64,000 nt of DNA from Aquincola tertiaricarbonis (GTDB lineage: Bacteria; Pseudomonadota; Gammaproteobacteria; Burkholderiales; Burkholderiaceae_C). The stretch covers positions 1,240,001-1,304,000 of the forward strand of contig NZ_CP097636.1 of assembly GCF_023573145.1 (NCBI RefSeq). Reading direction: 5' to 3'. Both the position numbers and the translations under genes were made by a program. The notes beneath the pieces were generated by a model, which was given only the letters and a program-made list of their open reading frames with translations, was not told where the DNA came from and searched no databases. This document shows, in pieces, positions 33,788-42,338 of the stretch (the first letter of the stretch is position 1; each line of letters opens with the position of its first letter).

Positions 33788-35413
33788 TCAGGCAGGTCGA
33801 GATTCACCGGGCGCACCGAACAGCGCATCGAGCGCGCCCAGCAGGGCCGGCAGCTCGATCGGCTTGGTCCAGTAGTCGATGAAGCCGGCGGCCAGCGCCT
33901 CCCGGATGTCCTCGGGCAGCACGTTGGCCGACAGCGCGATGCAGGGCAGGTGGGCGGTGCGCGGGTCGGCGCGCAGGGCCTTCAGCACCCCATGGCCATC
34001 GGTGTCGGGCAATTGCATGTCCAGCAACACCAGGTGAGGCTGCATCGTGTGCGCCAGCTGAATGCCGCTGGCGCCGTCTTCGGCCACCTGCAGCTCGATG
34101 CCCGGGCGGTGCGCCACCGAGGCCTGCACGATCATCGCGTTGACCGGGTTGTCCTCGACGTACAGCACACGGCCCTGGCCGTCGTCGGCCAGCCGCGGCA
34201 GCGGGCGCCGCCGCCCGCTGGCGCTGGGCGGCAGGCCCGGCGGCGCCGGCGTGGCCAGTGGTGCCGGCGGCGTGGCGGCCTGCGACACCGGCGGCATGGC
34301 CTGCTGCAGCCAGACCTCGAACACGCTGCCGTGGCCCGGGCGGCTGTGCACCTGCACCCAGCCGCCCATGCTGTCGGCCAGCGCCTTGACGATGGCCAGC
34401 CCGGTGCCGGTGCCGGGGCTGTCCCGCTGTTCGCGGCCGAGGCGGTTGAAGGGCTGGAACAGCTGCGCCTGCTGCTCGGCCGACATGCCAGGGCCGTCGT
34501 CGGCCACGCAGAGCACCACATGCCCGGGCTGCAGCAGGCCGGCGCTGCCGGCAGCGGCCGGCACGGCGCGGGTGCTGACCGTGACGGTGCCGCCGTGGCG
34601 GTTGTACTGGATGCCGTTGGTCAGCAGATGCACCAGGGCCTGACGCAGCCGCGTGGCATCGCCGGCTGGCGGCAGCGCGGTCTGGGCGCCCACCTGCAGC
34701 CGCACGCCTTGCGCGGCGGCGGAGGTTTGCAGCAGCCCCACCGCCTGCGCCACCACCGCGGGCAGGTCCACCGGCTGGCGCAGTGCGCCCGCCTCCGGCG
34801 TGGAGAGGTCGAGGGCCCCGTCGATCAGCGCCAGCAGATGGCGGCTGGCACCCTGCACCTGTTCCAGCTGGTGGCGGCGGCGCACGGGGTCGGGCGGCAT
34901 GTCGGCCATCAGCATCAGCTGGGTGACGCCGAGGATGGCGTGCAGTGGCGTGCGCAGCTCATGGCTGATGCGCGCCAGCATCTGCGACTGCACCGCGGCA
35001 CCGGTGTGCGCGCCGGCCTGCTCGCGCAGCACGACCAGCAAGTCTCGCGGGCTGGTGGCTTCTACATGCAGCGAGAGCCAACGGGCAGCCAGGGCCGTGC
35101 CGGCCGGTGCGCGGAAGTCGAGCGTCAGCGGTGCGTCTGTGTGCCGCAGCCAGCGGCGAAGCTGCGAACGCACGTGCAGGCAGTCGTCGCGGTGCACGCC
35201 GCTGCGCAGCCAGGCGGCCAGCGTGCGCGGCGGCCGGTGGCCCTGGGGCCAGGCCTGCAGCGCATGCATCTGCGCATTCCAGCTGACCCGCCAGCGCCGG
35301 CCGTGGCGCTGCAGCGTGCACAGGCCCAGGCCCGCGGCACGCGCTGCGCTGTCCGGCAGCGGGCGGGCTTCGGGGGCGCCGTGGGGCGCCGCGCGGGTCG
35401 GGGTGATGGCCAC
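33788..35413 (-). CDS. Hybrid sensor histidine kinase / response regulator
   Basis: A 541-residue cytoplasmic hybrid kinase. The N-terminal 130 residues look PAS-like, with no membrane segment, so the signal is probably sensed inside the cell. The HisKA domain has SHELRTPLHAIL (phospho-His near 153). The ATPase has the N box (LLTNGIQYNRHGG), ADDGPGMS (G1) and GTGTGLAIVKAL (G2). A Pro/Ala linker leads to a receiver domain with YVEDNPVNAM, the phospho-acceptor Asp in LLDMQLPDTDG and Lys in YWTKPIE. No output gene lies next to it; it is an orphan. Confidence 0.92.
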   Translation of the reverse strand: MAITPTRAAPHGAPEARPLPDSAARAAGLGLCTLQRHGRRWRVSWNAQMHALQAWPQGHRPPRTLAAWLRSGVHRDDCLHVRSQLRRWLRHTDAPLTLDFRAPAGTALAARWLSLHVEATSPRDLLVVLREQAGAHTGAAVQSQMLARISHELRTPLHAILGVTQLMLMADMPPDPVRRRHQLEQVQGASRHLLALIDGALDLSTPEAGALRQPVDLPAVVAQAVGLLQTSAAAQGVRLQVGAQTALPPAGDATRLRQALVHLLTNGIQYNRHGGTVTVSTRAVPAAAGSAGLLQPGHVVLCVADDGPGMSAEQQAQLFQPFNRLGREQRDSPGTGTGLAIVKALADSMGGWVQVHSRPGHGSVFEVWLQQAMPPVSQAATPPAPLATPAPPGLPPSASGRRRPLPRLADDGQGRVLYVEDNPVNAMIVQASVAHRPGIELQVAEDGASGIQLAHTMQPHLVLLDMQLPDTDGHGVLKALRADPRTAHLPCIALSANVLPEDIREALAAGFIDYWTKPIELPALLGALDALFGAPGESRPA

Positions 35414-35517
35414 GCGCCCAGTCTAGGGAAAGTGCGCACAAATGCCAACTTTGATATGCCGGTGACTCGGGCTGCAGAATCGATCGGCTGGGCCTGCAGC
35501 GGCGCGTGACGCGGGGC

Positions 35518-37491
35518 TCAGCTGCTGCGGGAGCCCTCGGCTGCCGCGCCCTGCGGCAGCGCCACCGCGCCGGGCAGCGCCGGGCACGGGCGCGCAGCGC
35601 CGATGGCGGCCTCCGCCTCCTGCGCCTGCTGCGAGCTGGCGGCGCCCGTGCGTGCCACCACGCGGTTGCGTCCGGCGGCCTTGGCGGCGTACAGCGCCTC
35701 GTCGGCCCGGCGCAGCACCGTGCTCACATCGTCGCCCGGCTCGGCCAGCGTGAGGCCGATGCTGACGGTGATCGGGCTGCCTTCCATGCCCCAGGGTGTG
35801 GTGTCGATGGCCTGCACCCGGCGGCGCAGGTCTTCCGCCACCTCGGCGGCGCGCACGATGTCGGCCCGCGGCAGCAGCACGACGAACTCTTCGCCACCCA
35901 GCCGGCCGACGGAGGCCACCGATCGCACCGACTGCCGCAGCACCGCGGCCACGGCGCGCAGCACCTCGTCGCCCACCAGGTGGCCACGCAGGTCGTTGAA
36001 GCGCTTGAAGTGGTCGAGGTCGACGATCAGCAGCGCCCCGGGGGCCGCGCCGCCGCGCAGCTGGCCTTCCAGCTGGCCCAGCAGGTGGCGGCGGTTGGGC
36101 AGCGCGGTCAGCTCGTCGGTCATCGCCAGCACCTGCATCGCGCGCCCGCTGCTGCGCTGGCGCCAGGCCAGCACCCCCAGCAGCGCCGCCAACGCGGTGG
36201 CCAGCAGCAGCACCACCAGCTTGAGCTGGCCGACGCGCCGTTCCTGCGCCAGCGCGGCATCGGCGGCGGCCTTGTCGCGCAGCAGCAGCTCGTTCTCGCG
36301 GTCCCTGGCGGCGCTGTTGAACTCGATCTTCAGCGTGGCGTAGCGCTGGTCGAGCTGGCGCTTGAGCAGGATGTCGGACGCCGCCTTCCAGGCTGCCTGG
36401 TGCTCATAGGCGGCCCGCCAGTCGCCTTGCTCATGCAGCAGGCCGGCCAGCTCGCCGCGGGTGGCCACCTGCTCGGCCAGTGAATCGGCCTGCTCGAAGA
36501 TGGCCAGGGCCTGCCGCAGCGCGTCGGCCGCCTCGTCGGGCCGGCGCAGCTGGCGCAGTGCGATGCCCCGCTGCAGCAGCGACTGGGCCTGCAGCCGGGC
36601 GTCGGGCGTTTCCTGCTGCATGGGCGCGGCCAGGTCCAGCAGGGCCAGTGCTTCGGCCGGTGCGCCACGCGCATTGCGCACGCTGGCCAGGCCGCGCAGG
36701 GCATAGGCCTCGCCACGCGCATAGTCGAGCCGGCGGGCCAGCTGCAGCGCCTCCTCGAAGGCCTTGTGCGCCTCCGCCCATTCGCCCATGTTCTCGAGCG
36801 TGCGGCCCAGGTTGTGCAGCGTCACCAGCTGCTCGCGCACGCGGCCTGCCTCGCGCTGCAGCTTGAGAGAGGCCTCGAAGTAATGCCGCGCCTGTGCCGC
36901 ATCGCCCATGCGGTTGAACAGGATGGCGATGCCGCTGAGCGTGTTCTGCGCCTGGTGGGGCTGCTGCAGCTTCTCGTACAGCGCCATCGCGCGCCGCATG
37001 TCGGCCAGGCCCGCGGCCAGGTCGCCCTGCACGCCGCGCAGGTAGCCGCGCTGGAACAGGGCGTCGGCCATCACTTCGTCGTCGGCGGCACGGCCGGCAT
37101 GGGACACGGCCTGCTCCAGCATCTCCAGTGCGCGGGCACTGGCGCCGCGCGCTTCTTCGATGCCGCCTTGGCACAGCAGCACGGCCGCCTCCGCCTCGGG
37201 CCGGCGGCTGATGGCCAGCAGCTCGCGCATCTGCCGGGCCTGCGCCTCGGCGGCGGCCAGGTCGCGTTCGGTCAGGTAGTCGCACAGCAGGCCGCGGGCG
37301 CGCAGCTGCACGTCGGCATCGGGCTGGCGGGCCAGCAGGTCCAGCGCCTGTTCGGCCAGCGCCCGACTGGTCTCGGGGTGCGTGCCCATCGCCTGGCGGC
37401 TGCGCACCACCAGGTCGGCCGCCGTCTGCGCATGCAGCGGCGACGCATGCAGCGCGAGCAGAAGCAACGGTAACCAGGGCTTGCGGACCAT
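35518..37491 (-). CDS. TPR-containing diguanylate cyclase (GGDEF)
   Basis: A 657-residue protein likely to make c-di-GMP. It has a signal peptide (to about residue 22), a periplasmic TPR array of about 330 residues (for example LHNLGRTLENMGEWAEAHKAF), a coiled-coil segment, one membrane helix (LVVLLLATALAALLGVLAW, about 415) and a C-terminal GGDEF domain with GGEEF in the active site. The inhibitory I-site RxxD is not seen: RSVA stands in its place, so product feedback may be absent. The TPR array probably binds a periplasmic partner. It is divergent from the 2OG-dioxygenase gene. Confidence 0.92.
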   Translation of the reverse strand: MVRKPWLPLLLLALHASPLHAQTAADLVVRSRQAMGTHPETSRALAEQALDLLARQPDADVQLRARGLLCDYLTERDLAAAEAQARQMRELLAISRRPEAEAAVLLCQGGIEEARGASARALEMLEQAVSHAGRAADDEVMADALFQRGYLRGVQGDLAAGLADMRRAMALYEKLQQPHQAQNTLSGIAILFNRMGDAAQARHYFEASLKLQREAGRVREQLVTLHNLGRTLENMGEWAEAHKAFEEALQLARRLDYARGEAYALRGLASVRNARGAPAEALALLDLAAPMQQETPDARLQAQSLLQRGIALRQLRRPDEAADALRQALAIFEQADSLAEQVATRGELAGLLHEQGDWRAAYEHQAAWKAASDILLKRQLDQRYATLKIEFNSAARDRENELLLRDKAAADAALAQERRVGQLKLVVLLLATALAALLGVLAWRQRSSGRAMQVLAMTDELTALPNRRHLLGQLEGQLRGGAAPGALLIVDLDHFKRFNDLRGHLVGDEVLRAVAAVLRQSVRSVASVGRLGGEEFVVLLPRADIVRAAEVAEDLRRRVQAIDTTPWGMEGSPITVSIGLTLAEPGDDVSTVLRRADEALYAAKAAGRNRVVARTGAASSQQAQEAEAAIGAARPCPALPGAVALPQGAAAEGSRSS

Positions 37492-37565
37492 CGAGGGGGT
37501 GGCACAGGGGTTACCGATTGTGCCGCGCCGGCCCGCAGCCGCCGCCGGTTATCCTCGGCGCCACC

Positions 37566-38291
37566 ATGTTGCAGCCCCCGATCACCCCGCCCGCGCAGGC
37601 CGACGCGGCCCTGAAGCGCCAAGGTCATGCCGTGCTGGATGCGGCCGGCCTGTGCACCGCCCTGGACACCACGCCCGAGGCCCTGGGCCGCTGGTCCGCC
37701 TTCTGGAACCGGCTGCCGCCCGACCAGCACCTGCGCGACGGCGGCCGCTACCGCCGGCGCCGCCACGGCTGCTTCGTGGTGCAAGGCGCCCAGGTGACGC
37801 CGGTGCCGCACCGGGCCCACTGGCAGCCGGTGGAGTACAACGCCCTGCACGGCGGCATCGAACGCTGGTTCGAACCGATCGAGCCCGCGCTGGTGGATGA
37901 CCCGCTGTGGCAACGCCTGCTGGTGATGCTGGCTGAGCGCGCCAGCGCGTTGCGCGGCGAGCAGCCCTGGTACATCGAGGCCCATCCCTTCCGCATCGAT
38001 ACCGAAGGCGGCATCGGCCGACCCACGCCCGAAGGCGCCCACCGCGACGGTGTGGACCTGGTGGCGGTGATCCTGGTGGCGCGCGAACACATCAAGGGCG
38101 GCGAGACGCGGGTGTTCGAGGCCGACGGCCCGCACGGCCTGCGCTTCACGATGACCCAGCCCTGGACCACGCTGCTGCTGGACGACAGCCGCGTGATCCA
38201 CGAGAGCACGCCCATCCAGCCCGATGGCGCCGGTGGCCACCGGGACACGCTGGTGATCACGCTGCGCGCAGGCGGCTTTCAGGGCCCCTGA
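37566..38291 (+). CDS. 2OG-Fe dioxygenase family protein
   Basis: A 241-residue protein of the 2-oxoglutarate/Fe(II) dioxygenase group (2OG-Fe_Oxy_2 type), related to bacterial free amino-acid hydroxylases and BsmA-like proteins. The metal triad is suggested by EGAHRDGVDLV (His-x-Asp near 156-158) and the distal His in DSRVIHESTPI (near 218), followed by an Arg in GGHRDTLVITLR that would bind 2-oxoglutarate. Start ATG 37566. The gene is divergent from the diguanylate cyclase and its end overlaps the convergent DUF502 gene by 13 bases. The substrate is unknown. Confidence 0.85.
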   Translation: MLQPPITPPAQADAALKRQGHAVLDAAGLCTALDTTPEALGRWSAFWNRLPPDQHLRDGGRYRRRRHGCFVVQGAQVTPVPHRAHWQPVEYNALHGGIERWFEPIEPALVDDPLWQRLLVMLAERASALRGEQPWYIEAHPFRIDTEGGIGRPTPEGAHRDGVDLVAVILVAREHIKGGETRVFEADGPHGLRFTMTQPWTTLLLDDSRVIHESTPIQPDGAGGHRDTLVITLRAGGFQGP

Positions 38292-38965
38292 CGCACCGGC
38301 GCGGCGCTGCCGGCCACCGGCGGTGCCACGCCCAGGTGCTGGGCCGAGGTGAGGCCCATCGACACGTAGATGCTGGTCACCGCATCGATGCCCACGTCGG
38401 CCCGCACCACCCATTCCTCGGGCACGTACAGCAGCCCGCCGCCGATGGGCACCGGCGAGGTGGGCACCATCACCGCCAAGTAGCGGCGGCCCTCCAGCAG
38501 CACCGGCTCGGGGCTGCCCAGCAGCGCCAGCGCCGCGGCGCCACCCTTGCCGCCGAAGTGGCACCACACCGGGCTCATCGAGCGCAGGCTGTCGTCCTGC
38601 CCGGGCGCGAAGAGGCCCACCATCTTGCGCACCATGTCGTACACCGTGCGCACGACCGGGATGCGCAGCATCACGCCGTTGACCAGCCGCGCCAGCCCGC
38701 GCTGCAGCCCGGTTTCCACCAGCACGCCCAGCACGAAGATGGCGCCGGCCACCACGGCCACGCCGATCAGGTAGCCCAGCACCTCGCTGCCACCCAGGCT
38801 GAGGCCCAGCGCGACGAACAGGCTGCCCACCAGGCTGCCCGGGCCCACCCACTGCAGCAGCAGCTGCACCGCCCACACCAGGATGGCCAGCGTGGCGGCC
38901 AGGGGCAGGGCGGCCAGCAGGCCGGTGACGAAAACACGTACCAAGGGTCGGGCGTGGCCGGTCAT
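38279..38965 (-). CDS. DUF502 domain-containing membrane protein
   Basis: A 228-residue inner-membrane protein with two long hydrophobic regions (about 8-50 and 60-85) and a soluble beta-rich C-terminal domain. Typical DUF502 elements are seen: RVFVTGLLAALPLAATL, NGVMLRIPVVRTVYDMVRK and VMVPTSPVPIGGGLLYVPEEWV. The function of DUF502 is not established. Its 3' end overlaps the dioxygenase gene by 13 bases. Confidence 0.92.
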   Translation of the reverse strand: MTGHARPLVRVFVTGLLAALPLAATLAILVWAVQLLLQWVGPGSLVGSLFVALGLSLGGSEVLGYLIGVAVVAGAIFVLGVLVETGLQRGLARLVNGVMLRIPVVRTVYDMVRKMVGLFAPGQDDSLRSMSPVWCHFGGKGGAAALALLGSPEPVLLEGRRYLAVMVPTSPVPIGGGLLYVPEEWVVRADVGIDAVTSIYVSMGLTSAQHLGVAPPVAGSAAPVRQGP

Positions 38966-39131
38966 GAAAACGCAATCCTGGACAGAGCAACGGGTGCCGC
39001 ATCGTAGCGAGGCGCCGCCACCGGTCGCGCCGCATTGCAGTTCAGGCGCCGTGGTCGGCGCTTCGTCGCAAGCCGCTGGCGGGGCGGGCGGCGGCTGCCG
39101 ACACTGACTCCATCAGCCCAGGAGCCGCACC

Positions 39132-39320
39132 ATGAAGACCACCACCCTTGCCACCGTTCTCGTGATGACCGCCGCCGTGGCCGCCGCCGCCTGGCTGGCC
39201 GCCACGCCGCGCGCCAGCGTGCCGGCGCAGGCCGAGCCCGAGGTTCAGCGCGTGATCATCGTCGGCAAGCGCCTGCCCGCGGCCGAGGCCTCCGCGCCGG
39301 CGGTGGCTCAGCTCAACTGA
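39132..39320 (+). CDS. Small membrane or secreted protein, unknown function
   Basis: A 62-residue product with a strong ribosome-binding site (CAGGAG, 10 bases ahead). It has a signal-like hydrophobic start (TTLATVLVMTAAVAAAAWLAA) and a short tail with VQRVIIVGKRLP. Short proteins with this kind of Val/Ile-Val-x-Gly-Lys/His-Arg-Leu tail recur in Burkholderiales as hypothetical proteins, as far as I recall. It is a likely real gene because of the ribosome-binding site and signal; function unknown. Confidence 0.6.
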   Translation: MKTTTLATVLVMTAAVAAAAWLAATPRASVPAQAEPEVQRVIIVGKRLPAAEASAPAVAQLN

Positions 39321-39326
39321 AGCCGC

Positions 39327-40367
39327 TCACAGCACCCGGTTGAACCACAGCAGCGACAGCGCCGCCGCCGCCACCGCCAGCGCGGCGCCCAGGCCGGCGA
39401 AGAGGGCGGTGATCTCCGTCTCCTTCTTCTGCGCCGTCAGCCGCGAACCCAGCGACTGGTAGACCTTCTTCAGGTCTTCGGCGGTGCCGGCGTAGAAGTA
39501 CTCGGCCCGGGTGGCCGAGGCCACGTTCTTCAGCGTTTCCTCGTCCAGCCGCACCCGCATCGACCAGCCTTCGAAGCCGATGGTCTCGCCCTCCTTGGTG
39601 CCGATTCCCACGGTGTACACCTTCACGCCACGGTCGGCCGCCATGCGCGCGGCGTCGATGGAATCGGGCCCGGTGGTGCGCTGCCCATCGGTCAGCAGGA
39701 TCACGGCGGCCGAGTTGTAGGATCCCGGTTCCACCGGCGCGGCGGTATCGGGCTTCTTCTCGTCCAGCGCGCCGGGCATCGGGCGCTGGCCGGTCACCTG
39801 CGACAGGTCGATGTTGGCATCCGGGAAGATGGTGGCCAGTGAGAGCACGATGCCGCTGCCGATGGCAGTGCCGCGCTGCAGCTGGAAGCGGTCGATGGCG
39901 GCCACCACGTCCTCGCGGCTGGTGGTGGGCGGCTGCACCACGGCGGCGGTGCCGGCGAAGCTCACCACGCCCACCCGCACCTGGCGCGGCAGCTCGGTGA
40001 TGAAGCTCTTGGCCGCGTTCTGCGCCGCCACCAGGCGGTTGGGCTCCACGTCGGCGGCGCGCATGCTGCCCGAGACGTCCATCGCCAGGATGATGGTCTG
40101 CTCGACCAGCGGCAGCGTGATCACGGCCGCCGGGCGGGCCGTGGCCAGCAGCAGCGACACCAGCGCCGCCAGGAACAGCAGCGGCGGCACGTGGCGGCGC
40201 CAGGCGGTGCCGCGGCCCATCGCCTCCTTGACGATGCCCAGGCTGGCCCAGGCCACGGCGGTGCGCTTGCGCCGCCGCAGCAGCCACAGGTACAGCAGCA
40301 CCAGCAGCGGTACCGCCAGCAGCAGCCACAGCAGGTCGGGCCACAGGAAGTTGAAGCCGTTCATCAT
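39327..40367 (-). CDS. VWA domain-containing protein (BatA-like)
   Basis: A 346-residue inner-membrane protein with two N-terminal membrane helices (about 8-30 and 60-78), a von Willebrand factor A domain with the MIDAS motif DVSGSMR (near 96) and the later LTDGQRTTG, and a C-terminal helix. This is the BatA layout. It overlaps the DUF58 gene by 4 bases and is the last gene of a protease-moxR-DUF58-VWA operon. The fuller Bat systems of other bacteria also carry batB, batC/D and others, which are missing here. MoxR-VWA pairs usually act as chaperone-like assemblers of cofactors or complexes. Confidence 0.9.
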   Translation of the reverse strand: MMNGFNFLWPDLLWLLLAVPLLVLLYLWLLRRRKRTAVAWASLGIVKEAMGRGTAWRRHVPPLLFLAALVSLLLATARPAAVITLPLVEQTIILAMDVSGSMRAADVEPNRLVAAQNAAKSFITELPRQVRVGVVSFAGTAAVVQPPTTSREDVVAAIDRFQLQRGTAIGSGIVLSLATIFPDANIDLSQVTGQRPMPGALDEKKPDTAAPVEPGSYNSAAVILLTDGQRTTGPDSIDAARMAADRGVKVYTVGIGTKEGETIGFEGWSMRVRLDEETLKNVASATRAEYFYAGTAEDLKKVYQSLGSRLTAQKKETEITALFAGLGAALAVAAAALSLLWFNRVL

Positions 40368-41302
40368 GCAAACCTCCTCACGCCCACCGCGCCGGCGGCC
40401 AGCCGGCTGCGCTGCTTGCGCGCATCCACGAAACGCAGCAGCGCGTCGGCCAGATCGTCCTCGGTCGACAGCTCCAGCGCGTCCACGCCGGCCCGGGCCA
40501 GGCCGTCCATCAGCGCCGCCTCGCGTTCGGCGGCGATCTTCTCGAAGCGCTGGCGAAAGCCGCGCGCCCCGGTGTCCACGAACATCTGCTCGCCGGTCTC
40601 GGCGTCCTGCATCAGCACCATGCCCAGGTCGGGCATCTTCATCTCCAGCGGGTCATAGAGGCGCACCGCCACCACGTCGTGCCGGCGCGCCAGCTGCGCC
40701 AGCGGCTGGTCCCAGCCCGGCTCGCTGATGAAGTCGGACACCACGAACACGCTGGCCCGCCGCGGAATCACCGCCGCCGCGCGGTGCAGCAGGTCGGCCA
40801 GCCGGGTGCCGGTGCCCAGCTTGGCGGCCGGCCGCGTCTGCAGCCGGTGCAGCAGGTGCAGCACATGGCGGCGGCCGCCGCGGGCGGGGATCACCGCGTC
40901 CACTTCGCTGCCGTACAGCATCGCACCCACGCGGTTGCCATGGCGGGTGAGGCCACGCGCCATCGCACCGACGAAGTGGGTGGACAGCGTGCGCTTGCGC
41001 ACCCGGGCGCCGAAGTCGATCGACGGGCTCAGGTCGAGCAGGAACCAGGCGCTCAGCTCACGGTCTTCGGAGAACTGGCGCACATGCGGCTGCTGCAGCC
41101 GGGCGGTGACGTTCCAGTCGATGTGGCGCACGTCGTCGTGGTGCTGGTATTCGCGCAGGTCGGCCAGGTCGAGGCCGTTGCCGCGCATCAGCGTGCGGTA
41201 GTCGCCCTGCAGCCAGCCGTCCAGCCGGCGCAGCACCGTCCACTCCAGCTGGTGCAGCAGCGCCTCGGTGCCGCCGGGCGCGGTGGTGGTGTCGGCTTCC
41301 AT
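40364..41302 (-). CDS. DUF58 domain-containing protein
   Basis: A 312-residue soluble protein. DUF58 hallmarks are visible: GNGLDLADLREYQHHDDVRHIDWNVTAR near 40-68 and, after it, LLDLSPSIDFG, a degenerate VWA-like metal site. DUF58 proteins are almost always encoded between a MoxR ATPase and a VWA protein, as here. Spacing to moxR is 4 bases and it overlaps the VWA gene by 4, so all are one translationally coupled operon. Confidence 0.92.
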   Translation of the reverse strand: MEADTTTAPGGTEALLHQLEWTVLRRLDGWLQGDYRTLMRGNGLDLADLREYQHHDDVRHIDWNVTARLQQPHVRQFSEDRELSAWFLLDLSPSIDFGARVRKRTLSTHFVGAMARGLTRHGNRVGAMLYGSEVDAVIPARGGRRHVLHLLHRLQTRPAAKLGTGTRLADLLHRAAAVIPRRASVFVVSDFISEPGWDQPLAQLARRHDVVAVRLYDPLEMKMPDLGMVLMQDAETGEQMFVDTGARGFRQRFEKIAAEREAALMDGLARAGVDALELSTEDDLADALLRFVDARKQRSRLAAGAVGVRRFA

Positions 41303-41306
41303 CGCG

Positions 41307-42320
41307 TCAGCCGTTCGCCACCTTGGCGTCCTGGTGCTCCAAGGGCCGTGCGGGGGCGGGCACCTTCTGCAGGATCTGCGCGACGATCTGCTCGGCGGTG
41401 ATGCCGTCGGTCAGCGCCTCGTAGCTCAGCGACAGGCGGTGGCGCAGCACGTCGGCCGCCAGGTCGCTGACGTCTTCGGGCAGCGCGTAGTTGCGCCCCC
41501 GCAGGAAGCCCAGCGCCCGCGCGCCCTCGATCAGGTTGATGGTGGCCCGGGGGCTGGCGCCGAAGGTGATGTACTTGGCCAGGTCGGGCAGGCCGAAGCG
41601 GCCCGGCTCACGCGTGGCGGCCACCAGCTTGACGGCGTAGTTGATCAGCGCCGGGTCGACGTAGGAGCGCCGGCATTCCTGCTGCAGCGCGGCCAGCTGC
41701 TCGGTGGTGGCCACGGGCATCACCTCCACCGGCGCGCCGGTGACGCGCTGCACGATGACGAACTCTTCCTCGTCCGTCGGGTAGCCGACGATGACCTTCA
41801 TCATGAAGCGGTCCACCTGCGCCTCGGGCAGCGGGTAGGTGCCTTCGGTCTCGATCGGGTTCTGCGTGGCCATCACCAGGAAGGGCTTGGGCACCGGGTA
41901 GCTCTGGCCGGCGATGGTGACCTGCCGCTCCTGCATCACCTCCAGCAGCGCACTCTGCACCTTGGCCGGCGCGCGGTTGATTTCGTCGGCCAGCAGCAGG
42001 TTGGCGAACACCGGCCCCAGCGAGGTGCTGAAGTCGCCGCTCTTCTGGTTGTAGATGCGGGTGCCCACCAGATCGGCCGGCACCAAGTCGGGCGTGAACT
42101 GGATGCGCTTGAACTGGCCCGACACCGCCTTGGCCAGCGTGTTCACCGTCAGCGTCTTGGCCAGGCCCGGCACGCCTTCGACCAGCAAATGGCCCTGGGC
42201 CAGCATGGCCACCATCACCCGCTCCAGGAAACGGTCCTGGCCCACCACCACCCGCTTGACCTCGTAGAGCACCTGCTCCATCAAGGTGCTGACGTCGGCG
42301 GCGCTGCGTTGGTTTTCCAT
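41307..42320 (-). CDS. MoxR family AAA+ ATPase
   Basis: A 337-residue AAA+ ATPase. Walker A here is GVPGLAKT (near 54), Walker B LLADEINRAPAKVQ (near 112), sensor 1 ATQNPIETEGTYPLPEAQVDRF (near 152) and the sensor-2 region near SPRATINLIEGARA. MoxR ATPases remodel or mature protein complexes together with VWA partners. It follows a trypsin-like protease gene by 18 bases and precedes the DUF58 gene. Confidence 0.95.
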   Translation of the reverse strand: MENQRSAADVSTLMEQVLYEVKRVVVGQDRFLERVMVAMLAQGHLLVEGVPGLAKTLTVNTLAKAVSGQFKRIQFTPDLVPADLVGTRIYNQKSGDFSTSLGPVFANLLLADEINRAPAKVQSALLEVMQERQVTIAGQSYPVPKPFLVMATQNPIETEGTYPLPEAQVDRFMMKVIVGYPTDEEEFVIVQRVTGAPVEVMPVATTEQLAALQQECRRSYVDPALINYAVKLVAATREPGRFGLPDLAKYITFGASPRATINLIEGARALGFLRGRNYALPEDVSDLAADVLRHRLSLSYEALTDGITAEQIVAQILQKVPAPARPLEHQDAKVANG

Positions 42321-42338
42321 CGATGAAGCTCCTTGTGC

